Notes: a model not told the origin generated them from the letters alone. DNA of 28,409 bases from Bordetella parapertussis (GCA_945901125.1 CAMDKD010000036.1:1-28409); one strand, 5' to 3'; positions 17,206 to 25,459 are shown, counted from the stretch's first letter. Numbers and translations: made by a program.

Positions 17206-18116
17206 AGTTCAATCTCCATACCGTCAAAAGCCACCTCGATGCCGTGTGCAGTCAAGGTCTGGCGTTGCGGGCTACTGTCGTCCAGGATAGGGTTGGTGTT
17301 GTTGATATGGATCAAAATTTTGCGCACATGCGAAGGCAGTTTGTCCAGCCATTCGATCATGCCGTCAGCGCCGGTTTGCGGCATGTGACCCATGGAACGA
17401 GATGTCTTTTTGGACGCGCCGAGCGCAATCATTTCGTCTTCGGTCCACAAGGTGCCGTCCACCAACACGCAATCAGCATGTTGCATGGCCTGCCACACAT
17501 GCGACTCCATCTGCCCCAAACCGGGTGCATAAAACAAGGTCTTGCCGCTGGCTTCGTCTTTCACACTCAAGCCGACGTTGTCGCCAGGCTGAGGTTTGTC
17601 ACGGTGCGGCGAATAAGGCGGCGCGTTGCTGATGAGCGGCAAAGCTTCAAACTGCAAGCCTGACAGACCGGGTACCTGAAAAGCAGTTTGCAATTGCAAA
17701 TCATGCCAGTCGATATCGCAATAGTGGGACAGGACTTTGAACAAAGGGTTGCCGGTGCTCAGGTCTTCGCGCACCAGCGGGTGGCAGAACAAGGGCAGCT
17801 TTTGGCGGTGTTCGCGCAGCATCAACAAGCCGGTGGTGTGGTCGATTTGCGCATCCATCAACAACACAGCAGCAATGCCGGTGTCCCGCAAAGCGCGCGC
17901 CGGTTGCAGGGCGGGAAAGGCCTTGATTTGTTGCAACACATCAGGCGAAGCATTGATCAGCAGCCAGTCGGTTTCATTGGCCGTGACTGCAATCGAAGAC
18001 TGGGTGCGGGGTAAATGGTGACGGCTGCCGCCGCGTACCGCGCTGCACTGCGGGCAATTGCAATTCCACTGAGGGAAACCACCGCCAGCGGCAGAACCAA
18101 GTACATGAATTTTCAC
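17202..18116 (-). CDS. pqqB: PQQ biosynthesis protein PqqB
   Basis: Metallo-beta-lactamase-fold protein, proposed to hydroxylate the tyrosine of the crosslinked PqqA di-amino acid. It starts with GTG at 18116 (KIHVLGSAAGGGFPQWNCNC). The structural zinc site is probably CNCPQC; metal-binding segments are DAQIDHTTGLLMLRE and MGHMPQTG. 304 residues, normal. There is no clear Shine-Dalgarno sequence: the bases upstream are the T-tract of a terminator-like hairpin. That suggests PqqB output is kept well below PqqA. Confidence 0.96.
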   Translation of the reverse strand: MKIHVLGSAAGGGFPQWNCNCPQCSAVRGGSRHHLPRTQSSIAVTANETDWLLINASPDVLQQIKAFPALQPARALRDTGIAAVLLMDAQIDHTTGLLMLREHRQKLPLFCHPLVREDLSTGNPLFKVLSHYCDIDWHDLQLQTAFQVPGLSGLQFEALPLISNAPPYSPHRDKPQPGDNVGLSVKDEASGKTLFYAPGLGQMESHVWQAMQHADCVLVDGTLWTEDEMIALGASKKTSRSMGHMPQTGADGMIEWLDKLPSHVRKILIHINNTNPILDDSSPQRQTLTAHGIEVAFDGMEIEL

Positions 18117-18130
18117 AATAGCGCCGCTTT

Positions 18131-18154
18131 AAAAAAAAACCGCGTCAAGCGCGG
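18131..18154 (-). terminator. Second terminator between pqqA and pqqB
   Basis: On the minus strand CCGCG and CGCGG (18140-18154) form a 5-bp GC stem followed by nine T residues. Its T-tract ends 15 bases before the pqqB start. Confidence 0.75.
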
Positions 18155-18170
18155 AAGATAGAAAACAAAG

Positions 18171-18209
18171 GAGCAAAATAAAAGGTCTGCCGGGTTGCCC
18201 CGACAGACC
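18171..18209 (-). terminator. First terminator/attenuator after pqqA
   Basis: On the minus strand GGTCTG.CGGG and CCCG.CAGACC (18184-18209) form a strong stem with one internal mismatch and a 4-base loop, followed by TTTTATTTTG. It lies 9 bases after the pqqA stop. Together with the next hairpin it should leave pqqA transcript more abundant than pqqBCDE. Confidence 0.8.
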
Positions 18210-18218
18210 ACCGTCAAA

Positions 18219-18293
18219 TTAACGGTTAGCGATGTACATGGTGATTTCGAAACCGAAACGCATGTCGCTAGCTGCAGGTGTTTGCCATTTCAT
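18219..18293 (-). CDS. pqqA: PqqA precursor peptide
   Basis: Ribosomal precursor of pyrroloquinoline quinone. It translates to 24 residues: MKWQTPAASDMR followed by FGFEITMYIANR. The E16-x3-Y20 pair is the crosslinked Glu and Tyr that become PQQ, and the sequence around it (FEITMY) is the family signature. A strong ribosome site TTAGGAGA lies 6 bases before the ATG. It is the first gene of pqqABCDE on the minus strand and is followed by two terminator-like hairpins. Confidence 0.97.
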   Translation of the reverse strand: MKWQTPAASDMRFGFEITMYIANR

Positions 18294-18332
18294 GGTGTAT
18301 CTCCTAAAGAATGCCGCTGATTACGGCGAATC

Positions 18333-18371
18333 GTGTACAGAGCCATTCCGAACACAGGTATGTACTGTGCC
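18333..18371. repeat. Repeat pair upstream of pqqA
   Basis: GTGTACAGAGCC (18333-18344) and ATGTACTGTGCC (18360-18371) are direct repeats matching at 9 of 12 positions and 27 bases apart, 40-80 bases upstream of pqqA. CACAG (18353-18357) and CTGTG (18365-18369) form an inverted repeat overlapping the second copy. Possible activator binding site. Confidence 0.35.
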
Positions 18372-18443
18372 TCATGCGCAGGTGTTCGCCTATAGGTAGG
18401 ACATGGAATCTGGCCTCGTGAAATTCATGAGACCCGCCTAGGG

Positions 18444-18486
18444 TTTGCCCGTGGATCCCCAGGTTCTCCGGGGCGGCACGGGCAAA
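18444..18486. repeat. Long inverted repeat between pqqA and pip
   Basis: TTTGCCCGTG (18444-18453) and CACGGGCAAA (18477-18486) are perfect 10-bp arms. Inside them CCCC (18457-18460) pairs with GGGG (18470-18473). There is no T-tract on either side, so it is not an obvious intrinsic terminator. It ends 20 bases before the pip start. Confidence 0.8.
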
Positions 18487-18506
18487 GCGACTAGCATTGG
18501 CCGGGT

Positions 18507-19484
18507 ATGAATGAAAACCCTCACACCGACTTGTTCCCGCCTATCGAGCCCTACCGGCATGGTTTTTTGCCCGCGCAGGACGGACACAGCGTTTATTTTG
18601 AAGAATGCGGCTCTGCTGAAGGCCTGCCGGTGGTGTTTTTGCACGGTGGGCCCGGCAGCGGTTGCGGCCCCAAGCACAGGCAATTGTTCAATCCGCGCAG
18701 CACACGGGTGGTGTTATTCGACCAGCGCGGCTGCGGTCGCAGTGCTTCAGACCAGCCCTTGCATGCCAACACCACCGCTCACTTAATTCAGGACATGGAG
18801 CGCTTGCGCGAGCATCTGGGCATAAACCGCTGGCTGGTGGTCGGCGGCTCCTGGGGCGGCGGGCTGGGGCTGGCGTATGCATCCGCGCACCCGCAAGCCT
18901 GCCTGGGCGCGGTGATACGCGGCGTTTTCCTGTCGCGCCCCGGTGATTTGCAATGGTTTTTCCACGACGCAGGCCAATGCATGCCTGACGCCTGGGAGTT
19001 GCTCGCGCCGCATTTAAGCGGCTCCTCACCGCAAGACTGCTGCGAACGTATCTGCCGCCACATGCTGTACACCAATGACGCAGATGCACTGGTGCTGGCC
19101 CGGGCCTGGCAGTCCTGGGAAAACGCCGTGACCAACCGCAGTTACACCCCGACGGCAGCCTCCGGACTGGACGATAAGTCTGCCAAGGCGCTGTTGGCCA
19201 AGTACCGGTTGCAAAGCCATTACTTGTTGAACCAGTGTTTTTTCCCGCAAGACGGTTTGTTAAGCCATTTAGCCCCCATGGGAGAACTGCCGCTGCACCT
19301 GGTGCATGGTCGTTTGGACTGGATTTGTCTGCCCGAGGCCGCCTGGGCGGTACACCGGGCCTTGCCGCACAGCAGGCTCAGTCTGGTGGACAACGCAGGT
19401 CACAGTCCGTTTGAAGCACCCATGACCGGCGTGCTGCTGCAAGCAATTGAAGCCATGGTTCAACAACTTTCTGCCAAAGGCTGA
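18507..19484 (+). CDS. pip: Proline iminopeptidase
   Basis: Alpha/beta-hydrolase that releases N-terminal proline from peptides, cytoplasmic. The oxyanion region is HGGPG (46-50), followed by DQRGCGRS, the nucleophile S115 in GGSWGG, the acid in HGRLDWI and the His in NAGHSPFE. 325 residues, the normal size for the S33 family. No Shine-Dalgarno sequence is evident before 18507. It ends 6 bases before the histidine kinase, so the three genes appear to be one operon. The link between the peptidase and the two-component system is unclear. Confidence 0.93.
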   Translation: MNENPHTDLFPPIEPYRHGFLPAQDGHSVYFEECGSAEGLPVVFLHGGPGSGCGPKHRQLFNPRSTRVVLFDQRGCGRSASDQPLHANTTAHLIQDMERLREHLGINRWLVVGGSWGGGLGLAYASAHPQACLGAVIRGVFLSRPGDLQWFFHDAGQCMPDAWELLAPHLSGSSPQDCCERICRHMLYTNDADALVLARAWQSWENAVTNRSYTPTAASGLDDKSAKALLAKYRLQSHYLLNQCFFPQDGLLSHLAPMGELPLHLVHGRLDWICLPEAAWAVHRALPHSRLSLVDNAGHSPFEAPMTGVLLQAIEAMVQQLSAKG

Positions 19485-19490
19485 TCACGC

Positions 19491-20849
19491 ATGTCCTTAC
19501 GACTACAAATCAACCTGATCATCGGCGTGCTGCTGGCGACGTTTGCGTCCTTATTGATTGCTTTTCAGTTGGAAGACACGCGCCGCAGTGTGGACGACGA
19601 AATGGAAGGCGCCAACATGGTGGCCACCCAGTTGCTGTCGCGTCTGCAAGCCGCCAACCGGCAGACCAGTCTGATTGAAATGAAGGATTTTTTAAACAAA
19701 GTCGGACGGGTTCGCGCCAATGAAATTGAACTGCTGGACGACAACGGCTACATGCTTTACCACTCGCCGCCGCCTGTATACAAAGCCGGGCGCGACGCGC
19801 CTGAGTGGTACAGCAAGATCGTGTCACCGTCCGTCAAAACACGCGAAATCACATTGGACAATGGTCGTTTACTGGTTCGCGCCGACCCCTCGCGAGCGGT
19901 GCTGGACGGCTGGGACGATTTCGTGCCTTTACTGGTGACGATTTTGTTTGGCATGGTCATCGGTATGTTGCTGATCAGTTGGCTGGTGGGACGCGCCTTG
20001 CAACCTATTCAACAAGTTGTTCAAGGGCTGTATGAGATCGGCAAAGGCGACTACGACACCCGCCTGCCCGGCATGCGCGGTCAGGAAGCGCAGTTGATGG
20101 GAACCGCTTTCAATGCCATGGCGCAATCGCTGCAAGACGGTATGTCGGCCCGCGAAAAAGCACGCGAAGCCACACTGGCGCTGGCGCAAAACAGGGAACT
20201 GACGCAAGTCATTCAAACCCGCATTGAAGAAGTGCGCGGACAAATCGCGCGGGAACTGCATGATGAGCTAGGCCAACAGGTCACCGCGATCAAAAGCGTA
20301 GGCATGGCAATTGCCCACCGCGCCAAAGGTGTGGACACGCAAATTGAAGCCTCGGCACGCATGGTCATGGATTGCGCCGACGCCATCTACGAAGAGGTGC
20401 ACCAGTTGGTGACCAAGCTCAGACCTTTGGCGTTGGACCGCTTCGGCTTGCAAGATGCCTTGCAGGATTTGCTGGAGGAAGCGCGCAGCCGGCACCCCGG
20501 CATGCAATTAAGCATGCTCATAGAAGCACAGTTGGACCGATTGGAAGACAACCTTGCCACTGCCACCTACCGCATCATGCAAGAGTCATTAACCAATGCC
20601 TTGCGGCACGCGCAAGCCAGCCAAATTGACATGAAGGTCGTCGTTGTCAACGACACATTGCACTTGGAAATACGCGATAACGGACAAGGCCCATCGGCGC
20701 ATTGGCAGCTGTCGGGCCATTTCGGCGTCATCGGCATGAGCGAGCGCGCCCAAGGCCTGGGCGGTCATCTGTTGTTCGAGCCTTTACAGCCGCAGGGGGC
20801 TCGCGTGCTAGCGGTTTTGCCGCTCAGCCACAATAGCGACCATGGCTAA
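19491..20849 (+). CDS. NarX/DegS-type sensor histidine kinase
   Basis: Membrane sensor kinase of the HisKA_3 class. TM1 is about residues 7-25, followed by a periplasmic segment of ~120 residues, TM2 (about 145-165) and a HAMP linker (RALQPIQQVVQGLYEIGKGDYDTRLPG, shown in outline). The phospho-acceptor is H257 in ARELHDELGQQ. The ATPase has the N-box QESLTNALRHAQ and DNGQGP. 452 residues. It overlaps the response-regulator start by 8 bases, which makes the pairing near certain. The signal is unknown; the divergent pqq operon suggests a substrate or redox state related to PQQ enzymes (inference). Confidence 0.93.
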   Translation: MSLRLQINLIIGVLLATFASLLIAFQLEDTRRSVDDEMEGANMVATQLLSRLQAANRQTSLIEMKDFLNKVGRVRANEIELLDDNGYMLYHSPPPVYKAGRDAPEWYSKIVSPSVKTREITLDNGRLLVRADPSRAVLDGWDDFVPLLVTILFGMVIGMLLISWLVGRALQPIQQVVQGLYEIGKGDYDTRLPGMRGQEAQLMGTAFNAMAQSLQDGMSAREKAREATLALAQNRELTQVIQTRIEEVRGQIARELHDELGQQVTAIKSVGMAIAHRAKGVDTQIEASARMVMDCADAIYEEVHQLVTKLRPLALDRFGLQDALQDLLEEARSRHPGMQLSMLIEAQLDRLEDNLATATYRIMQESLTNALRHAQASQIDMKVVVVNDTLHLEIRDNGQGPSAHWQLSGHFGVIGMSERAQGLGGHLLFEPLQPQGARVLAVLPLSHNSDHG

Positions 20850-21489
20850 ATTGAAACTCATGCTGGTAGACGACCACGCTGTTGTGCGTGGCGGCTTCAA
20901 GGTATTGCTGCAAACCTGGGACGATGTTGAGGTCGTGGCCGAAGCATCAAGCGGCGAAGAAGCTTTACAAATTTACGAGCAACACCGCCCGGACGTGGTG
21001 GTGATGGACATCGCCATGGCTGGTATGGGCGGCATCGAAGCCATCAAGCGCATGATCGCCAAAGACCCGGGCGCGCGTATTTTGTCTCTGTCCGCACACG
21101 AAGACACCAGTTACTCCAAACGTGCCTTACAAGCGGGCGCGCTGGGTTATTTGTCCAAGCGCACAGCCCCCGAGGTGTTGATAGATGCCATCCGCCTGGT
21201 GGCGCAGAAAAAACGTTTCATCGATCCGGTGATAGCCCAGCGCATGGCCATGCAGGATCTGGACGGCGACGAAAGCCCCATCGAAAAATTGTCGCCGCGT
21301 GAATTTGAAGTGTTTATTCAACTCGCGCGCGGTCAATCGGTGCAACAAATTTCTGAAAGCCTCAAACTCTCCGCCTCCACCGTGGGCACGCATTTGTACA
21401 AGGTGAAACAAAAACTGCAACTGGCCAACCAGTCGGAAATCACCTTGCTGGCCATGCGCCACGGCCTGCTGGATTCAAATGTGTCTTGA
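20842..21489 (+). CDS. NarL/FixJ-family response regulator
   Basis: Transcription factor partnered with the upstream kinase. The receiver domain has acidic residues near the N-terminus (LVDDHAVVRGG), the phospho-acceptor D56 in VVMDIAMAG, and K106 in YLSKRTAPE. The C-terminal LuxR-type helix-turn-helix is LSPREFEVFIQLARGQSVQQISESLKLSASTVGTHLYKVKQKL, given here only as LSPREFEVF to KLSASTVGTHLYK. 215 residues. NarL-type regulators next to PQQ genes (AgmR/ExaE in Pseudomonas) control PQQ and alcohol dehydrogenases, so a similar target is plausible. Confidence 0.94.
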   Translation: MAKLKLMLVDDHAVVRGGFKVLLQTWDDVEVVAEASSGEEALQIYEQHRPDVVVMDIAMAGMGGIEAIKRMIAKDPGARILSLSAHEDTSYSKRALQAGALGYLSKRTAPEVLIDAIRLVAQKKRFIDPVIAQRMAMQDLDGDESPIEKLSPREFEVFIQLARGQSVQQISESLKLSASTVGTHLYKVKQKLQLANQSEITLLAMRHGLLDSNVS

Positions 21490-21495
21490 GGTTTT

Positions 21496-21512
21496 AATTC
21501 AATGGTTGAATT
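21496..21512. repeat. Inverted repeat before the outer membrane protein gene
   Basis: AATTCAA (21496-21502) and TTGAATT (21506-21512) are perfect 7-bp arms around TGG, with flanking GGTT and AACC extending it. It lies 7 bases after the response-regulator stop and upstream of a TAGAAT (21520-21525) that could be a -10. It could be a terminator with trailing Ts or an operator. Confidence 0.45.
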
Positions 21513-21545
21513 TTTAACCTAGAATCAATTTTTTAGGGGAAAACC

Positions 21546-22088
21546 ATGAGAAAACTCAACGCATTAACAACTTTATCCTTGCTGTGCATTACAGCAATGG
21601 CCCAGGAACCCGCACTGGATTACAACGAAGCCAGCCTCAGCTACGCAGCTTACAAATCTGGTTCAACCACCTACAACGGCTATGCAGCTGATGTAAGAGC
21701 CATGTTCACGCAGAACATTTACGGCCTGGCCAATTACCAAAGCGTTAACAATGGTCACATTTCACAAGGCAAACTGGGACTTGGCTACAGAATGCCGGTT
21801 GGCGGTGGTGCGGATGGTTTCTTCACCTTGAAATATGAGTCAGACACAGAAACCGCGACCAGCAGCGGCTACAGCCTGGGGGCAGGCGTTCGTGCCAAAG
21901 TCACAGGAGACATGGACATCATCGGCGGCTACAGCTACCGCATCATGGGCTCTTCGAAAGATTACACATTTGACGCAGGTTTGAACTACAAGTTCAACAG
22001 CAGTATGTTTGGCAAACTGGGGTACAGCAACACCGCAGGTGATTCCAGCTCCTCGGCTTATGTCTTAGGCGTAGGCTTTAATTTCTGA
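21546..22088 (+). CDS. Small outer membrane beta-barrel protein, unknown function
   Basis: A 180-residue exported protein. The signal peptide ends at AMA before QEPALDYNEAS. The rest is made of alternating Gly/Tyr/Ser-rich strands (LGLGYRMPVGGG, FFTLKYESDTE, GYSLGAGVRAKV, IIGGYSYRIMGS, DAGLNYKFNS, YVLGVGFNF), ending in Phe as expected for BAM-assembled proteins. It resembles small 8-strand barrels in size, but I cannot assign a named family. AGGGGA is placed just before the ATG. It is followed by a bidirectional terminator. Confidence 0.72.
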   Translation: MRKLNALTTLSLLCITAMAQEPALDYNEASLSYAAYKSGSTTYNGYAADVRAMFTQNIYGLANYQSVNNGHISQGKLGLGYRMPVGGGADGFFTLKYESDTETATSSGYSLGAGVRAKVTGDMDIIGGYSYRIMGSSKDYTFDAGLNYKFNSSMFGKLGYSNTAGDSSSSAYVLGVGFNF

Positions 22089-22117
22089 TGCCTGTCACAC
22101 TAAATTGAGCAGACAGC

Positions 22118-22144
22118 AAAAAGCGCCCCCAGGGGCGCTTTTTC
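22118..22144. terminator. Bidirectional rho-independent terminator
   Basis: AAGCGCCCC (22121-22129) and GGGGCGCTT (22132-22140) form a 9-bp stem with A-run before and T-run after. It can end both the outer membrane protein transcript (+) and the convergent aldolase transcript (-). Confidence 0.92.
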
Positions 22145-22164
22145 ATTGGTGGTTGGGTAGCTGC

Positions 22165-22992
22165 TTAATCGTACAAATCCGGCTGGTCTTTGGAGATACG
22201 CGCCAGCAAAGGCTGGAACTGGAACCAGCCTGAATACGAAGAGCCGACGATGGGGTAAGCCTGTTCGGCCGCAGCCTTGCTCACCATCTTCAGCGGCTTG
22301 CCGTGAGAAGCGGCCTCGGCCATCAATTGCACCTGGCAGCAGCGCTCCATGGCGATGTACCACCAGGCGGCAGCCTCCACAGAGTCGCCGACAGTCAGCA
22401 AACCATGGCTTTGCAAAATCACACCCTTGTTTTTACCCAAGGACTTGGCAAGGCGGTCGCCCTCGTCCACGTCCAGCACCACGCCTTCGAAATCGTTATG
22501 TACTACGTGGTCGTTGTAGAACGCACACGAGTCCAGCGAAATGATGTCCAGCTGCTTGCCAAGCGTCGCCCAAGCGCGGCCGTGAGGCGCGTGTGTGTGG
22601 GCGGCAGCGACCACATCAGGGCGTGCATGGTGAATGCGTGAATGGATGGCGAATGCCGCTTCATTCACAGGCAACACACCTTCGACCACGTTGCCCCGGT
22701 GATCCACACGGAGCAGGTTGGACACCTTGATCTGGCTGAAATGCATGCCGAAGGGATTGACCCAAAAGGTGTCGGTGAATTCGGGATCGCGCGCCGTGAT
22801 GTGACCAGCCACGCCCTCGTCAAAACCAAAGCGCGAGAACAGCCGAAAAGACGCGGCGAGCATTTGTTTGCGGTGCAGGCGCTCTTCCTGCACATTGGCA
22901 AATTTTTTCGGTTGCGGCAAAGCGGGCGAGACACCATCGCCGAGTTTTTGATGGCGCTGGTGCATGGAAGATAGTTCTGCGGGTGCGTTCAT
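22165..22992 (-). CDS. Class II aldolase/adducin-family protein
   Basis: Member of the AraD/FucA class II aldolase family. The start at 22992 (MNAPAELSS) is chosen over 23061 because TAGGAG lies 8 bases upstream. 275 residues. Candidate metal ligands are H132 and H134 in AAAHTHAPHGRAW and H196 in LQSHGLL; E111 in PVNEAAF is a likely catalytic acid. Family members cleave sugar phosphates or related substrates; many similar genes in proteobacteria lack a known substrate, so none is given. It is monocistronic in this window. Confidence 0.88.
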   Translation of the reverse strand: MNAPAELSSMHQRHQKLGDGVSPALPQPKKFANVQEERLHRKQMLAASFRLFSRFGFDEGVAGHITARDPEFTDTFWVNPFGMHFSQIKVSNLLRVDHRGNVVEGVLPVNEAAFAIHSRIHHARPDVVAAAHTHAPHGRAWATLGKQLDIISLDSCAFYNDHVVHNDFEGVVLDVDEGDRLAKSLGKNKGVILQSHGLLTVGDSVEAAAWWYIAMERCCQVQLMAEAASHGKPLKMVSKAAAEQAYPIVGSSYSGWFQFQPLLARISKDQPDLYD

Positions 22993-23258
22993 GGTATTGG
23001 TTCTCCTAGACGCATCATAAATCGAATTCAATAGTTGGCGGGGCAGAACATACCTCATCACAAACCGCCTAAGTTTTCCAAGGGCGAGTAGATCAAGTTC
23101 TTGGGGTCCGGTTCATCTTTCTAAATGTTGATGATTCCATGATCCCTTTGGTCTGAGCAAGGCAACACCGTCGCCTCACTACCCTGACAAGTGATTCGCT
23201 GAGAAAAAGTAAAGAACAAATCTTTTCGCAGGATGCGCTTATGCCTCGATGCCAACCA

Positions 23259-24437
23259 TCATCCTGCGCTGAATCGCCGTAGTAGGTTTTCCAAAGGTCC
23301 TGTCGCCCAGCGAGATTGCGTCGCTTTTGCTAGCAGGTCGAGCGCGATCCAAGTACCCAGAGCCAACGCCGATACGGCACCCGCATTGAGCTTGCCGAAA
23401 AGGCCCAAACCATAGGCACAGAAAACAATCGACAACATGAGCGACTCTCCGATATACCCGCTTAGGCTCATCCTGCCCGCCGGCCTGAAGATGGCTAGAC
23501 CCCGCACTCCACCTGTATGCATTGTGGCAAGTACCGACACATAACCCCAACTGAGAAGCGGCGCTCCGGCAAATCCGATTGCTATCCCCGCCGTTTCGCG
23601 CAGCCCCCAAGTGCCGACCTGAGCGCCAGGTCCTATAACGAGCCACGCCGAAAGGAATCCAAGACACAGTCCAGGGCTTAGGCCCCAGCGCAGACCAGCC
23701 TGCCAAAGTGGCCTTTGAAGTTCGGGTCGAGCGAAAAGGCTCCGTCGTCCACTCACTAGGCCGAGTGCAAACGCCGCCAGTACGCACAAGCCGTTGAACA
23801 CGAAGATCGTTGATGATGCCAATGGCCAGAAAGAAATCCGCGCAGCGGTTGCCTCAAAAAAACCACCATCACGCATCGCTTGATTAAACGATTGACCGGC
23901 AGCTATCCACTGCTTATCAGTAATCGATCCCCCGGGCTCCGCCATAACTGCCATTGGTAGAGCAGCCAGCAGAAGTAACCAAGCAATCCCCGCAAGAACT
24001 GCCACGCGTAGAACCATCCGATCACTGAGGCGGCGCATCCACGTCAGAGTAAGCCCCAATACTGCATATAAAAACAAGATGTCTCCCACAAAAAGTAGTG
24101 CAGCATGCGCGATACCTAGGAGACCGAGGCCCAGCAGGCGACGCCGGAAACGACGTAAAGAAGTTACACCTTCGTCTTTGACGATGAAGTGCATGCTGTA
24201 GCCGAACAGGAAGGCGAACAACAGATAGAACTTCGCCTGAGCGAACGCTACGACGGCAAATGCTGCCGCGCGGTCGTACCAGGCGTGTACCGAGTCTGCG
24301 GTGAATCCCTCAGACGAGATACCGATGAATGGGGCGTTGACAAATATGATGCCAAGCAGAGCGAAGCCGCGCAGTTCGTCAGCGAACTCTTGCCGCGGCA
24401 ACGGGGCAAAAGACGAGGAAGGTGAAGGGGTGGTCAT
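23259..24437 (-). CDS. DUF418 (YeiB-like) multispanning membrane protein
   Basis: Integral inner membrane protein with about ten hydrophobic segments. The N-terminal signature DELRGFALLGIIFVNAPFI and the C-terminal GRMSLSGYIGESLMLSIVFCAYG are characteristic of the DUF418/YeiB family, whose function is not established. The start at 24437 (MTTPSPSS) is used; ATG at 24473 and further upstream are possible but overlap the promoter region shared with tetR. About 393 residues, normal. Divergent to the TetR gene, its likely regulator. Composition is not like the core genes to the left. Confidence 0.85.
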   Translation of the reverse strand: MTTPSPSSSFAPLPRQEFADELRGFALLGIIFVNAPFIGISSEGFTADSVHAWYDRAAAFAVVAFAQAKFYLLFAFLFGYSMHFIVKDEGVTSLRRFRRRLLGLGLLGIAHAALLFVGDILFLYAVLGLTLTWMRRLSDRMVLRVAVLAGIAWLLLLAALPMAVMAEPGGSITDKQWIAAGQSFNQAMRDGGFFEATAARISFWPLASSTIFVFNGLCVLAAFALGLVSGRRSLFARPELQRPLWQAGLRWGLSPGLCLGFLSAWLVIGPGAQVGTWGLRETAGIAIGFAGAPLLSWGYVSVLATMHTGGVRGLAIFRPAGRMSLSGYIGESLMLSIVFCAYGLGLFGKLNAGAVSALALGTWIALDLLAKATQSRWATGPLENLLRRFSAG

Positions 24438-24523
24438 GTCAGACTTCAATAAAGTCAAGCTGTCCAGGATCATAATATAATGCGACGAATTACTCCATCC
24501 ATAATTATTTATTGAGGTAACAC
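24438..24523. promoter_or_regulatory. Divergent DUF418/tetR control region
   Basis: An 86-base AT-rich gap. TATAAT at about 24476-24481 could serve the tetR gene. GACTT and AAGTC around CAATA (24442-24456) form a short inverted repeat next to the DUF418 start, a candidate TetR operator. GAGGTAACAC sits directly before the tetR GTG. Confidence 0.45.
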
Positions 24524-25117
24524 GTGGCCAGAACACGGGACGAGGCGTTGCATGCGACGCGTAGACAGGACATCCTCGCAGCAGCAGCCCGAGTATTCAA
24601 AGTCAAGGGCTTTCACCTTGCGCGAACTGAAGACATCTGTGCGGAATCGGGTCTAAGCGCGGGCACCCTGTTCCGTCACTTTCCCGACAAGAGATCGATG
24701 ATCGCGGCGATCGCCGATATTGAGTTCGAGCGCTTGCGATCAGAAATCGAGCAGCTCTCGACAAGAGAAGGCATCCTCTGGCTGACCCGATTAACGGCGG
24801 AAGAACTCGCACAACTCATCGAGCCCAAGGGTTTCGAGCTAGGTACCGACAGCTGGTTGGAACTGGCTCGCGACGGCGAGGGTCGAAAACGGCTGCTCGT
24901 GGTTGACCAAACATTGCGACAAATGATCTCGCGTCAACTCGAGCAGGGAAAGGCTGAGGGCTGGATCCGCAAGTCGGTTGACAGCGATGGTACTGCAGCC
25001 ATTTTGCTGGCATTGTTTAGCGGTCTTCAACTGGGAAGCGAAGTAGGTTTGGCAGTGGACACGCAGGCCACCGCCTGCGCGATTGCCGATCTGTTCGGTG
25101 GCTTGCTTCTTTCCTGA
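24524..25117 (+). CDS. TetR-family transcriptional regulator
   Basis: Ligand-responsive repressor. Residues ~10-58 are the TetR helix-turn-helix: RRQDILAAAARVFKVKGFH, then CAESGLSAGTLFRHFPDK. The remaining ~140 residues are the helical ligand-binding domain, without recognisable specificity. The start is GTG at 24524 with GAGGTA at 7 bases. 197 residues, normal. Divergent from the DUF418 gene with an 86-base gap, the usual layout for a local repressor and its target. Confidence 0.93.
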   Translation: MARTRDEALHATRRQDILAAAARVFKVKGFHLARTEDICAESGLSAGTLFRHFPDKRSMIAAIADIEFERLRSEIEQLSTREGILWLTRLTAEELAQLIEPKGFELGTDSWLELARDGEGRKRLLVVDQTLRQMISRQLEQGKAEGWIRKSVDSDGTAAILLALFSGLQLGSEVGLAVDTQATACAIADLFGGLLLS

Positions 25118-25225
25118 TACAGCGCAAAGGCAAGCAAGCCATGAGCACTTGAAACTCCCAATCGTTTTTCCTAAAGAACGAACAAAAACACTTGGAAATT
25201 GCAAAACCACATTAGAAAAAAGACA

Positions 25226-25459
25226 ATGAAAAATATAACTGGTTACTTCCTTTTTGTATTGTCATTCATGGCTTGGGCTGCAATTGCAATTCTGCCTTTT
25301 TTGAATTTATCAATTGAGATGAGTGCGGCTATCACGACTGCTCTTGTTGTTGGTGGTGAGATCGCGTTTGTTTTAAGCATCGCATTACTCGGCAAAGAGT
25401 TTTTAGGAAAAATCAAAAGCTTTTTTAATAAGCTCAATTTTTTCCAAAAAGGAAAGTAA
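25226..25459 (+). CDS. Small two-helix membrane protein (transporter suffix domain-like)
   Basis: A 77-residue protein from the ATG at 25226; the longer frame to 25199 has no support. Two transmembrane helices (GYFLFVLSFMAWAAIAILPF and a second ending in FVLSIALLGKEF) are joined by a short loop. The C-terminus is basic (KIKSFFNKLNFFQKGK). The pattern helix - LPFL - helix - LLGKEF - basic tail matches what is annotated as the transporter suffix domain. AT-rich, unlike the core. Function unknown. Confidence 0.68.
   Translation: MKNITGYFLFVLSFMAWAAIAILPFLNLSIEMSAAITTALVVGGEIAFVLSIALLGKEFLGKIKSFFNKLNFFQKGK

Noticed and set aside
15019..18293. A PQQ-dependent dehydrogenase or pqqF/pqqG protease in the cluster
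   Set aside because: The genes on both sides are comEA-like and pip; none has the beta-propeller dehydrogenase or M16 protease motifs.
23227..23268. Terminator after the DUF418 gene
   Set aside because: CGCAGGAT and ATCCTGCG pair across a 26-base loop and overlap the stop codon, but no T-run follows, so it is too weak to call.
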